From the NCBI RefSeq assembly GCF_001481295.1, contig NZ_LOPS01000048.1, positions 1-64,000 of the forward strand: a DNA stretch of 64,000 nucleotides, written 5' to 3'. Both the position numbers and the translations under genes were made by a program. Shown here piece after piece: positions 44,116-56,244 of this stretch (position 1 is its first letter; each line of letters opens with the position of its first letter). Under the pieces are notes generated by a model, which worked only from the letters and a program-made list of their open reading frames with translations, was not told the origin of the DNA and ran no database searches. The stretch is from Candidatus Methanomethylophilus sp. 1R26 (lineage in GTDB: Archaea > Thermoplasmatota > Thermoplasmata > Methanomassiliicoccales > Methanomethylophilaceae).

Positions 44116-47100
44116 GTGAGAGTTGTGAATATTGATGTTAAACTTGTGATTGTGGGTTTATTTATAACTGCTATCGTGGCCGCGGGATCTTTGATTTCTC
44201 CGGATTCTTCGGGGGACGTGTATGATGGAACTTATGAAACAGGGGGGTGAAATATGGGCTTCTGACCGGCGATACAAATGAGGCCATCGTTACCGGAGGA
44301 GACAAGTCGGTTGCAGACATCACCATCCCGGCGACAATAACTACTGATGATGGGAAAACATATTATGTGACTCATATCGAGGCTAAAGCTTTCAGAAATT
44401 ATTCCTCCCTGAAATCTGTAGTCATCGAAAAGAACGATAAACTCACTATCGGTGCCAGCGCATTTGAAATATGCCGCAGTCTCACTTCTGCTGTTATTGG
44501 AGAGGGAATTCAGTCGACGGGAAACAACCTCTTCAGCAATTGCACCTCTCTCCAGCAGATTACCCTTCCATCTTCATTGACAACAATAGATGACAATGCA
44601 TTTGCCTCCTGCACCTCTCTCCAGCAGATTACCCTCCCATCTTCATTGACAACAATCGGGAAGAACGCATTTTCGTCCAGTTCCCTGAAGGATGTCAATT
44701 TTGAGGATTGTACCGCTTTGAAAGGAATCGGTGCCTCCGGGTTCGCTGGTACGAAAATCATATCGTTAGTGCTCCCGGACAGCGTCGAAGCCGTTTATGA
44801 TTGTGCATTTATGAATTGCAGCAGTCTGGCAAGCGTGGTTCTGGATGAAAATCTGAAAAGCATCGGAATCAGGGTCTTCGAAGGATGCAGTTTCACATCG
44901 ATATGCGTCCCATCTAAAATCTCAGATCTTCACGACGGCGATGGGAAATCTACCTTTATCGGAATATGGCCGGCAGACATCAAAGTGATCACCGTTTCAG
45001 ACAGCAATCCCAATTATCGCTCCGAAAACGGGGCCGTTTACAATTCTGCAGGTAACGTCATATTCTTCGACCGTTCGAAAACCGGAAGTTTCTCTGTTTC
45101 GGTCAACATCGAAGCATATGCATTCTCTTATACTTCGCTCGACAGCATCGAGGTTCTTGACGGTGCGCAGTATATCGGAAATTACGCGCTCAAATATTCA
45201 GGAATTAAAACTGTCAAAATAGCAGACTCCGTCACATCACTGGGCGAGGGCGTATTTGCATTTTGCAAAAATCTTGAAAAAGCCGTACTTCCGGCCAACA
45301 TCACTGAATTGCCCAAATCATCATTCAATACTTGCAGCGCTATCTCAGATGTAACGCTCCCAGCAGGTATAGTTGCTATGGGTGATAATGCGTTTAGTTC
45401 CTGTATATCCCTCACCGCTCTGACTCTTCCGGAGAACCTTCAAACAATCGGTGACGCTTGCTTTAATAATACGGGCCTTACATCAATCAGTCTTCCCCCC
45501 CTTGTTGCCGACATCGGCAAGGGCGCATTCTCAAACACATCGATAAGGGAAATTTCTGTAGGGGATTATTCGACAGTTGTAAAACTGAACGTAGGGGTTT
45601 TCAAAGGCGAAAGTTTTGAATCGATAACCCTGAACAATGTCTCTGCAGACGAATCTGCTTTCGGAATGATTTCAACCGACTGCCCTAATGCAATCGTCTA
45701 CACCGGCCCTGATTTCACGCTCTGGAACCAGTGCGGGCCTTTGGCAATAAGCAATGACGGAACGATCCTCTATTCATGTCTTCAGAGCGCGGTCGGCAAA
45801 ATAGTGATCCCCTCATCGGTCACTCAGATCGGTTACAGCAAAAGTTCGATACCGTTCGATCGCTGCAGAAGCATCACTGACATCGCATTCGAGGACGCAG
45901 ATGCGACCGTCACCATGGTCTCGAACAGTTTCTTCAATACTTATGCACATGCATCGCTGGTATCGGTCGAACTGCCCAATATTATCAACAAAGGCTCAGG
46001 GAACCTGTTCACCAACTGCGACATGCTAAAGTCGGTTACCTGGACGAGCATAGATGTACTGAAAGGTAAACCGTTCCTCAATTGCCCTGCTCTCGAGTAT
46101 CTGGATCTCTCCGACACAAAAGTCACTGGCGCCTTGTTCGGTCACGCGGCCCTGCAGACTGTCATCACCAACGAGAATACGACGATAACGTCTGATTTTT
46201 CTGAATGCAGCAGTCTGAAGGAGATATCGATTTACGGAAACGTTACAAAGAACATGTTTAAAAATTGCATGTCCCTGGAAAAGGTATACCTCTACAATAC
46301 CGAATCCATCGGCGATTATGCATTCCAAAACTGTGCATCTCTATCGTATATCGTCATGCCGGAAACCGTCAGTTCCATCGGGAAGAGCTCTTTCGACGGC
46401 TGCACTTCACTCAACATTGCGTTCCCGGCATCATTGGCAAAAGTTGGCAGTTCTGCCTTCGGCACGATATCTCTCCTCGATTCTGACGGAACCACTGCTA
46501 TATCTGCGTCAGCCGATAACATCAAGGGCTGCGCGTTCGCGTCCGACGGGGAGAAGCTGATCAAAACCCATACCGTCAGATGCATTGCGGGAGGCAAAGC
46601 CTATCTGTGCGCATCGCCCCTCTCTGGCAATTTCTCTGTCCCGGCGATCTCGGTAACGGGAAACAGCATTGAATGCTGGTATACGGATGCAGAGTTATCG
46701 ACAGCCTATGCTGCGGGGCCTGTCAGTTCCGATCTCACTATTTACGCCAAGACCTCAGCAGTGATGTACACCATCGATTTCGATTCGAATGCGGATCCGC
46801 GATAGAAAGCAAGACTGCGGCATATGGTTCGGAGATGCTGCTCCCGGACGCCCCTGTGCGCGAAGGCTACATATTCGCAGGGTGGTGCAGTGACAGCGCC
46901 CTGCTCAGCATACTTTCGTCGCCGATAACTGTGCCAGCGGGAGATATGACGCTGTACGCGAAATGGACGCCAGTTTCCTATACGGTGGCCTTCAACCCCA
47001 ACGGAGGCGAAGGCACTATGGAGAGCCAGACCATGGCCTACGGGACGGCATCCGCCTGAATCCGAACGTTTTCACGAAAGACAGCAGTGTGTTCAGCGGC

Positions 47101-49159
47101 TGGAACACCGCTGCCGACGGAACAGGCACACTGTATGCCAATAATTCCGCTGTGGTCAATCTGGCTTCGGCGGACGGCGCAACGGTAACTTTGTATGCGC
47201 AGTGGGTAGAGTCCTCTCAATGCGTGGTGATCTTCGATCCCGCCGGCGGAATGCTGAGCGGAACGCAGACCCTGACCCTGTCCAGCGGATCGGCGCTTGT
47301 CTTCACCCAGACTGCAACCCGCTTAGGGTACACCTTCTCCGGCTGGTTCGATTCGGAGGCGGACGGGAACAAGATAGAAAACGGGGCCTGGGTTCCGCAG
47401 TCGGCGGAGACTACGCTCTATGCTCATTGGACTCCCAATCGTTACATTGTTGCTTTCGAGCCCAACGGCGCGACCGGAGAGCCTTACACTCAGGAATTCG
47501 TCTATGGAGTTGCCCAGAACCTGGTTCCGTGCAAATTCGAGAAGACGGGCTATCTTCTGGCCACTTGGAACACGGAAGCGGATGGTTCCGGGAAGGATTA
47601 TGGGAATATTGCAAATGTCTTGAACCTCACATCCGAATCGAACGGGTGCATCACCCTATATGCTTGCGGATGGAATCTGCAGTCGTATTTGTTCACGGTT
47701 CAGAATAATGGCCCCGTCAAGAGCATGTATCTTGAGTACGGAGCAGAATATTCCGTGACACTGATAGAAAAATAGGCACACTTTCGGCGGATGGTATTCC
47801 GATGCCGGTTTCACTGTTCCCGTGGAAGCTACCGGGACGATGCCTGATCATACGCTCAGAATGTACCCTAAATGGACTCCCAATACATTCACGGTGAAGT
47901 TCATTTCCAACGGGGGGTCTGGGCACATGGCAGACCAGGCCGTCACATACGGTGAAAACACCAAGCTGTCGGCCAATGCCTTCTCGAAAGACGGTTATTC
48001 TTTCGGAGGATGGATGTTCAAGGATGTTGTCTTCGCAGATGAAGCGTATATCCTCAACCTCACCTCGGAAGCGGATGCGGAACTGACATTTACTGCTGTC
48101 TGGATCGTAAACAGTTACACTATCTCGTTTGTATCCGATGATCCAGTTTCCGGAACTACGGAGATGCAGAGGTTCACCGTAGAGGACGAAGGATACGCCA
48201 CGGCTGTGCTGAGCCTCAACGGGTTCCAGAGGGCCGGCTATTCCTTCGCCGGATGGTCTGACGGAAACAGGACCTACAGTGACGGCTCCCTGATCAGCAC
48301 CATCGATCTATCGAAAGCAGTGAGCGAGGACGGGGTTCTGACTATAGCGCTGACTGCTGTTTGGACCGCCAACAGCTACACAATCTTCTTCGATACCAAC
48401 GGGGGCTCGGCTATAGATTCGATAGTCGCCGACTGCGGAACTGCGATCGCGGTTCCCGAACCGACGAAGGAAGGATACACCTTCGCAGGCTGGCTGAAGG
48501 ACGGTGCAGCGTACTCCGTGCCTGAGACCATGCCGGCAGGGGACCTGACCCTCAAGGCATCCTGGAAACTGTATATTCCTGCACCTGTGAACGGGGTCAT
48601 CTCGCTGAATGCGGAGACGGATGGAAACCTTACTCTTACCGACGAGAGCATAGGAACTCTGAAATCTTATGCCTCGAGCGACAGTGCATTCCTCAGAGTC
48701 TCGATGGGCGACAGTACCTTCACCTTCGACAGCAAGGCCGTGGCTGCGCTGAACGCTGGAACGCTCACTATCCGGGCGATGGAGAATCTCGATGATGAGA
48801 CCGCTGCATTGACGAAGGATGCGGCCGTGTACGCCGTTGGTTTCGGGAGCAATACCTACCTCAACGGCGGCACCGTTACCGTTACCGTTCCCTACACCCT
48901 GAAAGACGGTCAGAGTGCGGATGACGTGAGCATCTACCGCATTTCGGACGGCTCGGTAGCAGAGACGATCGAGGCCCAGTACTCCGACGGCACTGTCACC
49001 TTCGCGACCGGGAACCTGTCTTCTCTGTACGCCGTCGGCCACATAGACACGGGCAGCGATGATGAAGATGACAGCACGGCCATCATGGCGGTCGCACTGG
49101 CGGCCGTAGCGGTCTGCCTGGTTGCTGGAATAGTCTACGCCTATTCCAGGAGGGTATGA
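44116..49159 (+). CDS. Giant BspA-like LRR_5 and InlB-repeat surface protein (four frameshifts)
   Basis: The corrected protein is about 1680 residues. It has an N-terminal signal peptide (IVGLFITAIVAAGSLIS), then LRR_5/BspA-type repeats at about 44260-46600. About eight Listeria-Bacteroides (InlB B-type) repeats follow at 46760-48560 with motifs such as GYIFAGW, GYTFSGW and GYSFGGW. A beta domain, an acidic linker and a C-terminal helix (IMAVALAAVAVCLVAG) with a YSRRV tail end it. Frameshifts lie at the G run 44242-44247, near 46790, near 47056 and at the A run 47767-47772; each is repaired by one base. The start is probably GTG 44116 or GTG 44125. Adhesion to host or microbial surfaces is the usual inference for such proteins. 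Confidence 0.8.
44541..44656 (+). repeat. Recent 69-bp tandem duplication in the LRR region
   Basis: The segments starting at 44541 and 44610 are nearly identical for about 47 bp (one difference seen) with a period of 69 bp, exactly one 23-residue LRR_5 unit (TSLQQITLPSSLTTI). The near-identity indicates a recent repeat expansion. Confidence 0.8.
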
Positions 49160-49213
49160 AATTTTCCGGGGGAGGGATTCATCCCTTCCCGACGACACTC
49201 GGGATGAGCTATC

Positions 49214-52200
49214 ATGTCAACGAAGAAACTGATTTTTGCGGCTGTTGTGGTCTCTTTGCTGGCGGCCGTAGCGGTGCTGTGCTCTCCGCAATCCGATGCG
49301 CAGGGCGAGTATACGGTCACTGCGGTTTCCGGACACGGGATCATCACGGACTCCGACGGGAACGTCTTCGGATCCGCCGCGTTTGAGAACGGTATGACCT
49401 TAGAATTCGAGGCTGAAACCGGATACGAGTTCACGGGGTGGGCCGTTATCGGCGACTCTGAATATACCCAGAAAGGCTCCTCGATAACTATCAAGAGCGT
49501 CGCAAGCGACATCACTGTCACTGCGGAAACGAGGAATTATTCCCCATCCACTAATCTTTTCAGCATCATCGATGTCGAGGGCATGCCCCGTGAGGACGAC
49601 ACTCTTGTGAAAATATGGTCGGTCGGCAGCGAGAATTTCACTAAGACCGACGGAGTCTGGCAGGGTGCGCCCTGCACCCCTCTGATCGTCGGCGATTGGG
49701 CTTATACGCGCGCCGGAGGGTATCTTTACCAGATCGATATCGCGACCGGCGCCATCCTCCATTATGTCGAATCCGACAGTCTGGCGATGAACTATTACCA
49801 TTACATAAGCTACGGAAACGGCACCATCTTGGACACGACTGGATACAAGGCCTACGATCTCAATCTGAACTACCTATATGATATCCCATCTACACTGAGG
49901 TTCGCGACGTATTACGACGGCTATTTCTACGGCTGCATCGACAACGGCACCGGATATCTCTCCATGTTCAAGACCAGCGCCGAACCGGACAAGGACCTGG
50001 ACAGTTCCGGGACGAAGATCAACCTATACGGGCAGAATGAGAGCCACCCGCTGCAGAGATATCAGCTGTTCGCTCAGTACGGGCAGTACTCCTCGCTGAT
50101 CGTGAAGAACGGGTGGATATTCTTCCTGGAAGCGACAACGATGGTCGGGAGCACGGGGTATAGAGCGATAACCGCATTCAACATGGAGACCGAGGAATCT
50201 GTCACCCAGGAGCTCACGGGCTTCACTGGGATGCCGTGGGACGACGGTTGGCTGACATTCTATAATGGGTATTTCTATCTGACAGCGTACTGTGCCGGGC
50301 TCTTCGACGGAGTCATCAAAGGGCTGGAAAACAAGAACTCAGCAATCATGTGGGTGAAGTTCGATTTCGGCGAAGGCAAGTTCTGCACTCCGAACTATCA
50401 GGATATCAAGACCCCTTCCGGCGATACCTTCAAAGGGATTGCATCGGGGCTGGTCATAAACAACGGGCGCGGATACCTGTTGGTGAGGGCAGTTCCGGAC
50501 GAAGACCCAGGAAGCAACAGTTTCATTGCGTACGATATCGCTGAGGACGGCACTCCCGTTCCCGAGTCTGCGATATCGAACAACGTCCCCTTCTCACACG
50601 GAGGGCTGGTGGTCAACACCGCCTACGAAGACGAAGGGAAGGTGTACATCTATATGCTCCCGTACGACAGTTCGCGGCAGGGAGTCTATCTTTTCGCCGA
50701 TGAATACAAGGACGGGAAATGGTCGCTCGCCTCCGATTACACCAAATTTGACACTCCTGTGGTTGAGTGGGGGTCTCAGGCGGTTCGCGCCGGCCCTAAC
50801 GGCGAACTAATTTATTACATTGACAGCGGCAAGGTCGACTGCTACACAACAGCGAGCAAGTTCACCGTGAACGTGATAACCATAGACGGAACATCGGCGA
50901 CCGTGTCCTCGGGCACCGGAGTCAATGCGAAGGCGGTAGTGGAGAGCCTCTATCCCGGATGCATCATCGACAAAGATACCGCGATCATGGGCGAGAAGAC
51001 CTACCGCATTTATGGAATGAGCGTGGCCAGAAACACATGGAACAGTGTTTCCGATCTTACCTCTGATTATTCGGCGACATCGAGAGACAGCTCTGCGATC
51101 AACGCTCAGTACAGGTATGTCATCCTTCTTGCAGACGGTTCGAACAAACACACGGACGCCACAGGAGACGCAGGATGGTATTACCTTCTGAAGGGGGAAT
51201 ACATCAAATGCAACCTCAGAAGCACCGGCTCCATGGACGATGCCGTCGGCCATGTCATGATCTACAGGGACAGCGCGCCCACCGCCGACGATGTCCCTCT
51301 GCCGGAAACGATGAATGTGCCATTCGAGGGAACTGAGACGGTCGATGTTTCCGTAGCATCCATCTCAACGTCGGACGAAGGCGTCGTAAAGGTCGATAAA
51401 GAAGACGGCAGCTTTACTGTCACTGGTATAACCGTCGGTACTGCAGTCGTAACAGTTGTCGTCGCCGACAGGGCCTTCGAGATCAACGTGAACGTTCTCC
51501 CGAAGTCCACCGTTGACGAGAACGGGAACAGGATCGTAGAATCCGAGACTGTGAAGGCGATTGATGGCGGCGGCCTGGAACATACTTCGGATAAGATCGT
51601 TACCAGTGCAGACGGCAAGTCGATCGTGAGGGACACCGTTATCGTCGTGACCGACGCTGAAGGCGCTACAGTCTCTGAAACCGTGTTCCACTCTGAGACC
51701 TCGGAGTCGGACGGCTCCACAGTCACGGAGAGCACGACTGTCACCACCGCTGCGGACGGGACCAAGACGGCAGACATCGAGTACTACTCGTCCACAGTCA
51801 CGGAGAGCGGGACCGGCGGAGTCGTGATATCGGACACGACCGAGAACAGCCTTGATAAGATCTCAGGCATCCGCACGGATACCCATACGGTCAGGAAGAC
51901 CCTGAACTCAGCCGTTCGTACAGACATCACCGTGCAGAAGTTCCAACATGCAACTAATGAGAAGATCGGTACCGACACCGTCTCCTCCGATGTGACCGAC
52001 GGGCTGATTAATTTCGATGTCCTCCGGGGCGATGGAAGCTGTATCATCGAAGTTCCGGACGGAACGTCGATAGCCGACTGTGCGGACGCGGTCGCCCTTC
52101 TCGGGAGCGATGCCGGGAACCTGATGTTCAGGACCGGTTCTTCGCTGACGGCGGAAGACAGCGCCTATGCCGATTCGGCTGGGGCCTCAGTCACAATGGT

Positions 52201-52675
52201 TTACGGGAACACAACGATCACGCTCGGTCCCCAGACCCTCGGGGCCCTGTCAGGGGATGTGGCGTTCGAGTCTATCTCCTCTCCCTCCATGAGCGACGTC
52301 CAGAGAAAGGTCGCAGGGGACGCTGCGGTCTTCGACATCACTCTCAGGAGCGGAGGGGACGTCATTCACAGCATCGCTGGCGCGGTTTCCGTTTCGGTGA
52401 GCTGCAGCATCGCCCTGCGTGACGGTGTTTCGCCCGCAGTATGGCGTATCGGCGACGACGGCACCGTTACCGAGATTCCCGGCGCATCGTACAGCGATGG
52501 GGTGATGACCTTCCAGGCAGACCATCTGTCGCTCTATGCCTTAGGCTATATGCCGGAAGAGGACGGCGACGATGGAGATTCGTTCCCCGTTGTCGCAGCC
52601 GTCGCAGTCATAGCTGCAATTGCAGCCTGCCTGTTCGCGGCCGGGTTCCTGTTCCGCAGGAGGGCGAGAGCATGA
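49214..52675 (+). CDS. Large anchored surface protein with propeller-like region
   Basis: This intact 1153-residue protein starts with a signal peptide (IFAAVVVSLLAAVAVLC). An InlB-like repeat (GYEFTGW) follows, then a beta-propeller-like region at about residues 110-530 (repeated GDWAYTRAGGYLYQID-type strands). Residues 540-680 include GDAGWYYLLKGEYIKC and may be a DUF4430-like domain. A Ser/Thr/Asp-rich repeat region (residues 720-900) comes next, then a C-terminal module ending HLSLYALGY, an acidic linker, a helix and FRRRARA. It leads the operon to the importer: its TGA overlaps the next ATG. Substrate capture is inferred only. Confidence 0.65.
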   Translation: MSTKKLIFAAVVVSLLAAVAVLCSPQSDAQGEYTVTAVSGHGIITDSDGNVFGSAAFENGMTLEFEAETGYEFTGWAVIGDSEYTQKGSSITIKSVASDITVTAETRNYSPSTNLFSIIDVEGMPREDDTLVKIWSVGSENFTKTDGVWQGAPCTPLIVGDWAYTRAGGYLYQIDIATGAILHYVESDSLAMNYYHYISYGNGTILDTTGYKAYDLNLNYLYDIPSTLRFATYYDGYFYGCIDNGTGYLSMFKTSAEPDKDLDSSGTKINLYGQNESHPLQRYQLFAQYGQYSSLIVKNGWIFFLEATTMVGSTGYRAITAFNMETEESVTQELTGFTGMPWDDGWLTFYNGYFYLTAYCAGLFDGVIKGLENKNSAIMWVKFDFGEGKFCTPNYQDIKTPSGDTFKGIASGLVINNGRGYLLVRAVPDEDPGSNSFIAYDIAEDGTPVPESAISNNVPFSHGGLVVNTAYEDEGKVYIYMLPYDSSRQGVYLFADEYKDGKWSLASDYTKFDTPVVEWGSQAVRAGPNGELIYYIDSGKVDCYTTASKFTVNVITIDGTSATVSSGTGVNAKAVVESLYPGCIIDKDTAIMGEKTYRIYGMSVARNTWNSVSDLTSDYSATSRDSSAINAQYRYVILLADGSNKHTDATGDAGWYYLLKGEYIKCNLRSTGSMDDAVGHVMIYRDSAPTADDVPLPETMNVPFEGTETVDVSVASISTSDEGVVKVDKEDGSFTVTGITVGTAVVTVVVADRAFEINVNVLPKSTVDENGNRIVESETVKAIDGGGLEHTSDKIVTSADGKSIVRDTVIVVTDAEGATVSETVFHSETSESDGSTVTESTTVTTAADGTKTADIEYYSSTVTESGTGGVVISDTTENSLDKISGIRTDTHTVRKTLNSAVRTDITVQKFQHATNEKIGTDTVSSDVTDGLINFDVLRGDGSCIIEVPDGTSIADCADAVALLGSDAGNLMFRTGSSLTAEDSAYADSAGASVTMVYGNTTITLGPQTLGALSGDVAFESISSPSMSDVQRKVAGDAAVFDITLRSGGDVIHSIAGAVSVSVSCSIALRDGVSPAVWRIGDDGTVTEIPGASYSDGVMTFQADHLSLYALGYMPEEDGDDGDSFPVVAAVAVIAAIAACLFAAGFLFRRRARA

Positions 52676-54788
52676 AAGCCTGGTTCAAGGTCCTCATCCT
52701 CGCAGCCGCCGCAGTCGCCCTTGCCTCGATCTCCATCTCGGCGGTCTCCGACGAGGGCTCCGATGCGGTTCCAGACGATCCTCTCGAATTGGAGACCCAC
52801 GTTTATCTGGTCAAAGAGGACGGAACCTATGACACCTTCACTATCAGTGGTTCCAATCGGACGACCGTCCGCGCCGCTGTTACCGATGCCGTGAGCACAC
52901 AGGGACATCACAGTCTGGAGGTTAAGGCCAACGGGCAGATCAAGAGCATCGACGGGAAGGAAAACACAGAGGATTCATCCTGGGTCGTGTTCATATGGAA
53001 GTCTCCTACGGGCTGGAACCCAGTATCCAACACCAATTCGGACTGCCACTCCGGTGCGAGCCTCGCGGTCGCATTCTCTGAGAGGGTGAAGACCGCTGAC
53101 GGGAGGAACACGTACCAGGCCCCGGACATCGATGTGGAGTACACTGTCCATTTCTTCCTCAGATGGGACAAATGGACCGACCAGTTGAACAGCAACAGAT
53201 GGATGAGAGCCATTTATGACCAAGTCGGGTGGGAGAGCATGAAGGCCGGATTCTGGATCTACGGCAACGGCTTCAACAACAATGATGCTCTGGCACATGC
53301 GGTCTACAACGAGTTCTTCTCGCAGTACTCCTGCAATATCGACACCACCGCCACTGACCGCGTGACATGGTATGTCGGAGGCGAACAGTTCTTCCAGTAC
53401 GGGATCAAATCCGACATGTACGGGTGGTTCCTGGACTTCCTGGGATGGCAGGATACCAAGGAAAGTTCCGCGGGCGGCGGAGGGTACGGGACTTGGACCT
53501 ACTGGTCGCAGTACCGTTACGACCTTTCGTCCGGAAATCTCGCGGACCCCGACAATTGGACCTACAACCAGTTGTCCTTCGGCCTCTACGACATCTCCGT
53601 AGACAGCGTATTCGGGCTCTGGCTCAGGACCACTTCCGAGGAACCTACCGGAACCATCGCTTTGGGAACTCCAGATGCGGTGCGTATGGACAAGACTGAT
53701 TCGACGGTTGCCTCAGAGGACGGAAGGACCGTCACTCGCAACATGACTGTGGTGGATTTCTACGGGAATAAGACAGGCACCAAGACCGATACGACGGTGT
53801 TCTCGGATAGCGGTCGGACGGAGACCGTGGAATCCTCAGATTCTTCCGGCAACCGCCTGTCCTCGGAGATCAGCGTTTCCGATGCGGCCGGCCATCTGAT
53901 GTCAAGGGCGGTGACTAGGTATGCTTATGACTCTTCGGGGAGCCTCATCCGCACGGTGGAGACTGCGACCAGTTATAACCGGGATTCCGAAGGGGAGGTG
54001 CTGTCTTACACCGTGATTGAGAAGACGACCGACTCGGACGGGAAGGTGTCCGCTACCGACTCAGAGGTCAGATATGCCGATGGATATGAACTCACCATTT
54101 CCAAGTCCGGTTCTGGATCATCCATCTCCGCCGAAGTTCAGGGAGGATTGTCTGCGGAGGCGGCGATCGACAGCCTAACTTCGCTGAAGACAGGCGATCT
54201 GGGCAGTGCGGACCTGACGCTTGTTGTTCATGGAAAGATCACCGCCTCTGACATGGCCAAGCGTCGGACGCTGGAATCTCCCTGAAAATGGTCGGCAACG
54301 AGGGAAACATCCTCATTTCCGGCGACGAGCTGAACTCCCTCTCGTCTGCAGGGGACGCGGAATTCTCCCTCGCCCGGGATCTCTCCCAAGAATTGCTGAC
54401 CGAAGACCAGTACAGCGCAGTCGGAGGGAAGGAGGACACGCAGGTGTTCGTTATAACCCTGAAGTGCGGCGGGCAGGAGCAGACATCCTTCGAAAAGATA
54501 ACGCTGACTGTGAATATCACCGGGACGGCACCGTCAGGGGATCTTTATGTCTGGCGCGTCGACGGGGATTCCCTGGTGGAAGTCGGGCCGGCGGAGTACG
54601 ATCCCATCAACGGCAGGGCAACCTTCGAAACGGATCACCTCTCGGTTTATGCCGTGAACGTCAGGTCCCAGTCGTCGGATGACGACGGCGGGCTGCCGAC
54701 AGCGGCTGTTGCCGCAGCGGCCGTGATTGCAATCGCCGTTTTGGCGGCAGCAGTCCTGGTCATGCACCGGAGGAAATCCTCACAATGA
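52672..54788 (+). CDS. Anchored surface protein with DUF4430-like domains (frameshifted)
   Basis: The corrected protein is about 705 residues. The signal peptide is KVLILAAAAVALASISI. The first domain (residues 35-140) contains SWVVFIWKSPTGW, typical of DUF4430-like domains. The second (residues 155-320) has AGFWIYGNGF, YGWFLDFLGW and TWTYWSQY, shared with the protein at 43114. A repetitive Ser/Thr/Asp-rich region follows, then the C-terminal HLSVYAVN module, an acidic SSDDDGGLP linker, a membrane helix and MHRRKSSQ. The frame breaks near 54260 (GCCAAGCGTCGG should be GCCAAGGCGTCGG). The start overlaps the upstream stop and the end overlaps the next ATG. Confidence 0.65.
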
Positions 54789-56244
54789 GGATGTCTCCTG
54801 CGGCGGCAGCGGCCGTCCTTGCCGCCGTACTCCTGGCCGTTTCCGTTCCCCTGTCCTCCGAGTCCGAAGGATACTCTGTGTACTCAGCCGAAGGTTCGAG
54901 TTTTACATACGAGACCTTCGGGAATGGGATTTCCGATCCATACCGCTGCACCCTCAAGTCGGTATCATCATCCGAGGATACTGTGTTCCTACCGGCCGCT
55001 CTCGAAGGATACAATGTCACCGAGATAGGTGGAGGCGCTATGTCCGGGATCTCTGGGTCTCCGACGGTCGTAGTGCCGGGCACTGTTCGGACTGTGGGGA
55101 GCTCGGCCTTCCGGCCGGCTCCGAGGAGATATTCCTCGGCGACAGGCCGGAAGGGGATGTCCCAGAAGGATCGGCACACCTCCCCGGAACGTCCGGCTGG
55201 GGCAAGGACAGCGATACGATCGAGACATGCACTGTCGGCTCCGAAGACGGCTCCTCGGTCGTCTGCGCAGTCATCGGCGGAAAAGCAATGATAATTTCCG
55301 GAACGGTCTCGGCGTCCGGCTCGCTCACTGTACCGTCATCGGCCGGAGGATATCCGGTCGATTCTATCGGACCTTATGCGTTCGGCGCATCGGACAGCGG
55401 AGACAACAACAAGGTTCACCGGACGGATCTGAAGACAGTATCAATCAGCGATGGGGTCCGCTTAATACGCGAAAGAGCGTTCTTCTATCAGGGGGCGTTG
55501 GAATCTGTTTCCATCCCCGGAAGCGTTACGGACATCATGGACGAGGCGTTCCGCAGCGACGGCTCGCTGGAATCCATCGATCTTCCCTCTTCTGTCCGGA
55601 GGATAGGTTTCGAGACGTTCAGGGAGTGCATATCCCTGACGTCTATAACCGTACCTGATTCGGTTACCGAGTTGTGCGACGGTTCCTTCAGACTCTGCCG
55701 CGGGGCGATCCAGATAACTGTGGGCGTTGGAATCTCAGAGATTCCTGCGCACTGCTTCGAGTACGGGGACAGACTGGAGAGGATAGCTCTCCCGGAAACT
55801 CTGAGATCTGTCGGGGACAGCGCCTTCTACATGTGCCCTGCCCTTGTGTCGGTGGATCTGCCGGATGGAGTGACATCCGTCGGGGACAGCGCCTTCCGTG
55901 AATGCACTTCGCTGGAGAACGTAGATTTTGGGAAGTCCCTGAAATACGTCGGCTCGAATTCTTTTGAGAACTGCAGATCCCTATGCGAGGTTTCTTTTCC
56001 TGCATCGCTCGGGAAGATCGGGGACAGTGCGTTCTGGGGATGCACTGCGCTCGAGCATGCTGTGTTCGAGGGCGATGAGCCAGAGATAGGATCGAAGGCC
56101 TTTCCTGCTGCTGCCGAGATCGAGGTCCGCGGCAGCGGCAGCGACGATGGACTGCCTCTTGCGTCTGTCGCTGCGGCCGCTGCAATCATCTTTGCCGCGG
56201 TAATGCTGGCACTGTATTATATCCGCAGGAGGGGGGCTCACTGA
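54785..56244 (+). CDS. LRR_5 (BspA-like) anchored protein (frameshifted)
   Basis: The corrected protein is about 486 residues. Signal peptide residues 5-22 are alanine-rich (AAAAAVLAAVLLAVSVPL). After a short N-terminal LRR-like part the frame breaks near 55110 (GCCTTCCGG should be GCCTTCCCGG). About nine LRR_5 repeats follow from 55330 to 56080 (units like LESVSIPGSVTDI), then a GSGSDDGLPLASV linker, a membrane helix and IRRRGAH. It is coupled by overlap to genes on both sides in the importer operon. Protein-protein or ligand binding at the cell surface is likely. Confidence 0.72.
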
